This document shows, piece by piece, positions 6,069 through 7,037 of a DNA stretch of 7,037 bases (the first letter of the stretch is position 1; each line of letters opens with the position of its first letter). A model generated the notes under the pieces. The model was not told where the DNA came from, did not search any database, and saw nothing but the letters and a program-made list of their open reading frames with translations. The position numbers were made by a program, and so were the translations under genes. This DNA is from an uncultured Lachnospiraceae bacterium. Lineage in GTDB: Bacteria; Bacillota; Clostridia; Lachnospirales; Lachnospiraceae. The stretch lies in the NCBI GenBank assembly GCA_947003375.1, contig CAMQOJ010000220.1, positions 1 through 7,037 of the forward strand, in the 5' to 3' direction.

Positions 6069-6074
6069 CCTCCC
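6069..6074 (-). promoter_or_regulatory. Ribosome binding site deciding the amidohydrolase start
   Basis: GGGAGG on the minus strand is followed by 7 nt and then the ATG at 6061. No comparable site precedes the in-frame ATG at 6112, so the 17-residue longer form is rejected. Confidence 0.8.
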
Positions 6075-6083
6075 TGTGACATT

Positions 6084-6112
6084 ATTGTATCCGCCTTCTG
6101 GAGATAGCGCAA
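6084..6112 (-). promoter_or_regulatory. Candidate promoter of the amidohydrolase gene
   Basis: On the minus strand, TTGCGC (6112-6107) and TACAAT (6089-6084) are separated by 17 bp. The -10 box is 5 of 6 consensus and the -35 box keeps only TTG. Transcription would begin about 16 nt before the start codon, leaving room for the ribosome binding site. The match is moderate. Confidence 0.35.
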
Positions 6113-6160
6113 TAGGAAAGGCCGGTCTGTTATGAGGCAGGCTAACCGTAAGACGCAGAC

Positions 6161-6195
6161 AGCCGGGATATGCGTGGGGAAACGCTATCCCGGCT
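6161..6195 (-). terminator. Strong hairpin between flagellin and amidohydrolase
   Basis: A perfect 10-bp inverted repeat (6161-6170 with 6186-6195, agccgggata) is extended by gcgt/acgc (6172-6175 with 6182-6185) past a one-base bulge, leaving a 6-nt loop. It lies about 60 nt downstream of the flagellin stop and upstream of the amidohydrolase promoter, the expected place for a flagellin terminator or a 3'-end stabilising stem. No T-run follows on either strand, so efficient intrinsic termination is doubtful. Confidence 0.45.
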
Positions 6196-6256
6196 ATGCT
6201 ATTCAACCGTTTCATACATGATTATATGGTATGGAAATATTGCCGGAGCATGCCCT

Positions 6257-7002
6257 CTACTGGAACAGCTTCAGCACCATGGAATCCTGATTCATCTGCT
6301 TCTTCAGCATCAGGTTCCTGTACTCGCTGAGCAGGTCCTCTTTCTTCTTCTCGGAAATCGCCTTGGGCATATCCAGATCCTCGATACGGCTCCTGGAGCT
6401 GAGCTGCTCCAGGCTTGCGCCTGTATTGTAATTATAGGCATACTCCAGACGGTTGGTGGAAGCGCCCAGGCCGCTCCTCTGGCTGGCCACCTTGCTGATG
6501 GCATCGTCGATGTCGTCCAGACTGAACTTCTTCGTCACATCGAAATCAGCAATGCCCAGCGCCTCCAGCGTGGAGTTGGCCATACCGATGCGCATGCCGC
6601 TTCCATCGGGATTGGTAGCGATGTGCATGTCGGCCATGCTGCCGTCCAAGAGCTTCTGCTCATTCAGCGAAGTGGTCTTGGACATGGACTGGATGCCCTC
6701 TTTCAGCTGGTTGATTTCATCCTGATAATACTTCTTGTCCGAAGCGGAAGCAAGGCCGTTCATGGAGCGCAGAGCCAAATCCCGAATCCTCTGCAGATAG
6801 TCCATCACGCCGTCCAAAGCGCCATCAGCCACGTTCAGGGCACCCATGCCCTCCTTCGCGTTCTGCGCGCCTACATTCAGCCCGGTCTCCTGGGCTTGCA
6901 TCTTCTTACCAATCGCAAGCCCCGCCGCATCGTCCGCGGCTGTATTGATTCTCTTGCCGCTGGAGATATGGGAATATGAATTATAAATTCCACTGGTTAC
7001 AG
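6257..7002 (-). CDS. Flagellin, short form, 5' end missing at contig end
   Basis: About 247 residues of a flagellin, the subunit of the flagellar filament that is exported through the flagellar type III apparatus. The frame stays open from the internal Met at 6901 back to 7002, adding the N-terminal core (VTSGIYNSYSHISSGKRI, then NTAADDAAGLAI), so the true start lies just beyond the contig; probably fewer than about 20 residues are missing. Conserved parts (numbered from the first visible Val): SSGKRINTAADDAAGLAI (13-30), LQRIRDLA (69-76), NEQKLLDG (113-120), SGLGASTNRLEYAYN (176-190) and SRIEDLDMPKAI (204-215). Almost no variable central domain is present, so this is a compact flagellin. The C-terminus (KKQMNQDSMVLKLFQ) departs from the usual LAQANQ...VLSLL ending. 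No other flagellar genes are visible; no promoter can be examined because the sequence ends. Confidence 0.93.
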
Positions 7003-7037
7003 CTGTCTCTTATACACATCTGACGCTGCCGACGAAG
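7003..7037. other. Nextera transposase adapter (non-genomic contig end)
   Basis: Positions 7003-7021 read ctgtctcttatacacatct, the reverse complement of the transposon mosaic end used in Nextera tagmentation, and 7022-7035 read gacgctgccgacga, the rest of the read-1 adapter. The final two bases may be the start of an index. This is untrimmed library sequence, so genomic DNA stops at about 7002 and the flagellin is truncated there artificially. Confidence 0.97.

Noticed and set aside
5312..6079. 255-codon plus-strand ORF opposite the amidohydrolase
   Set aside because: It is antisense to a gene with complete catalytic motifs; open antisense frames are common in GC-richer DNA.
6170..6979. 269-codon plus-strand ORF opposite the flagellin
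   Set aside because: It is antisense to an unmistakable flagellin, and its His/Leu/Gln-rich product is a mirror of that gene's codon use.
7003..7021. Tn5-like mosaic end, suggesting a transposon
   Set aside because: The bases that follow are the Nextera read-1 adapter, so this is library sequence and not a mobile element.
1..7037. CRISPR array, tRNA, rRNA or insertion sequence
   Set aside because: No regularly spaced repeats, cloverleaf-like sequence, rRNA-like stretch or transposase motif was seen.

Overview
The window looks like chromosomal DNA of a motile, low-to-moderate GC Firmicute, most likely a gut Clostridia/Lachnospiraceae member. The grounds are strong GGAGG-type ribosome binding sites, a consensus sigma-A promoter, a TTG start, a YtrA-type GntR regulator, a compact flagellin and GC-richer gene bodies. 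The species cannot be named from the sequence. The last 35 bases are not genomic: they match the Nextera transposase read adapter, so the window ends at a contig end that was not trimmed.

Layout. Positions 1-480 are AT-richer and hold a nested inverted repeat, then what looks like a complete small transcription unit: promoter 117-145, an unrecognised ORF of about 62 codons at 194-382, and a hairpin plus T-run terminator at 416-469. Positions 504-4759 form a five-gene plus-strand operon: a YtrA-type GntR regulator, two small multi-pass membrane proteins, one ABC ATPase and a large membrane-anchored extracytoplasmic protein that looks beta-propeller-like. A perfect TTGACA-17-TATAAT promoter drives it. 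Two matching palindromes 31 bp apart (centre to centre) cover the -10 box and the leader, and read as autoregulatory operators. Positions 4778-6061 (minus strand) encode a metal-dependent amidohydrolase of the imidazolonepropionase/prolidase-like group, convergent with the operon and only 18 bp from it. Positions 6257-7002 (minus strand) hold a flagellin missing its extreme N-terminus because the contig ends there.

How the genes may work together. In the operon, the regulator probably represses its own transcription until a signal appears. The ATPase would then power a transporter made of the two membrane proteins, with the anchored protein acting outside the membrane. YtrA-type regulators in Bacillus control ABC operons induced by cell-wall-active antibiotics, so an envelope-stress role is a reasonable inference but is not shown here. 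The gene set and order differ from B. subtilis ytrABCDEF, which makes this operon the most interesting part of the window. The amidohydrolase and flagellin have no evident functional link to it.
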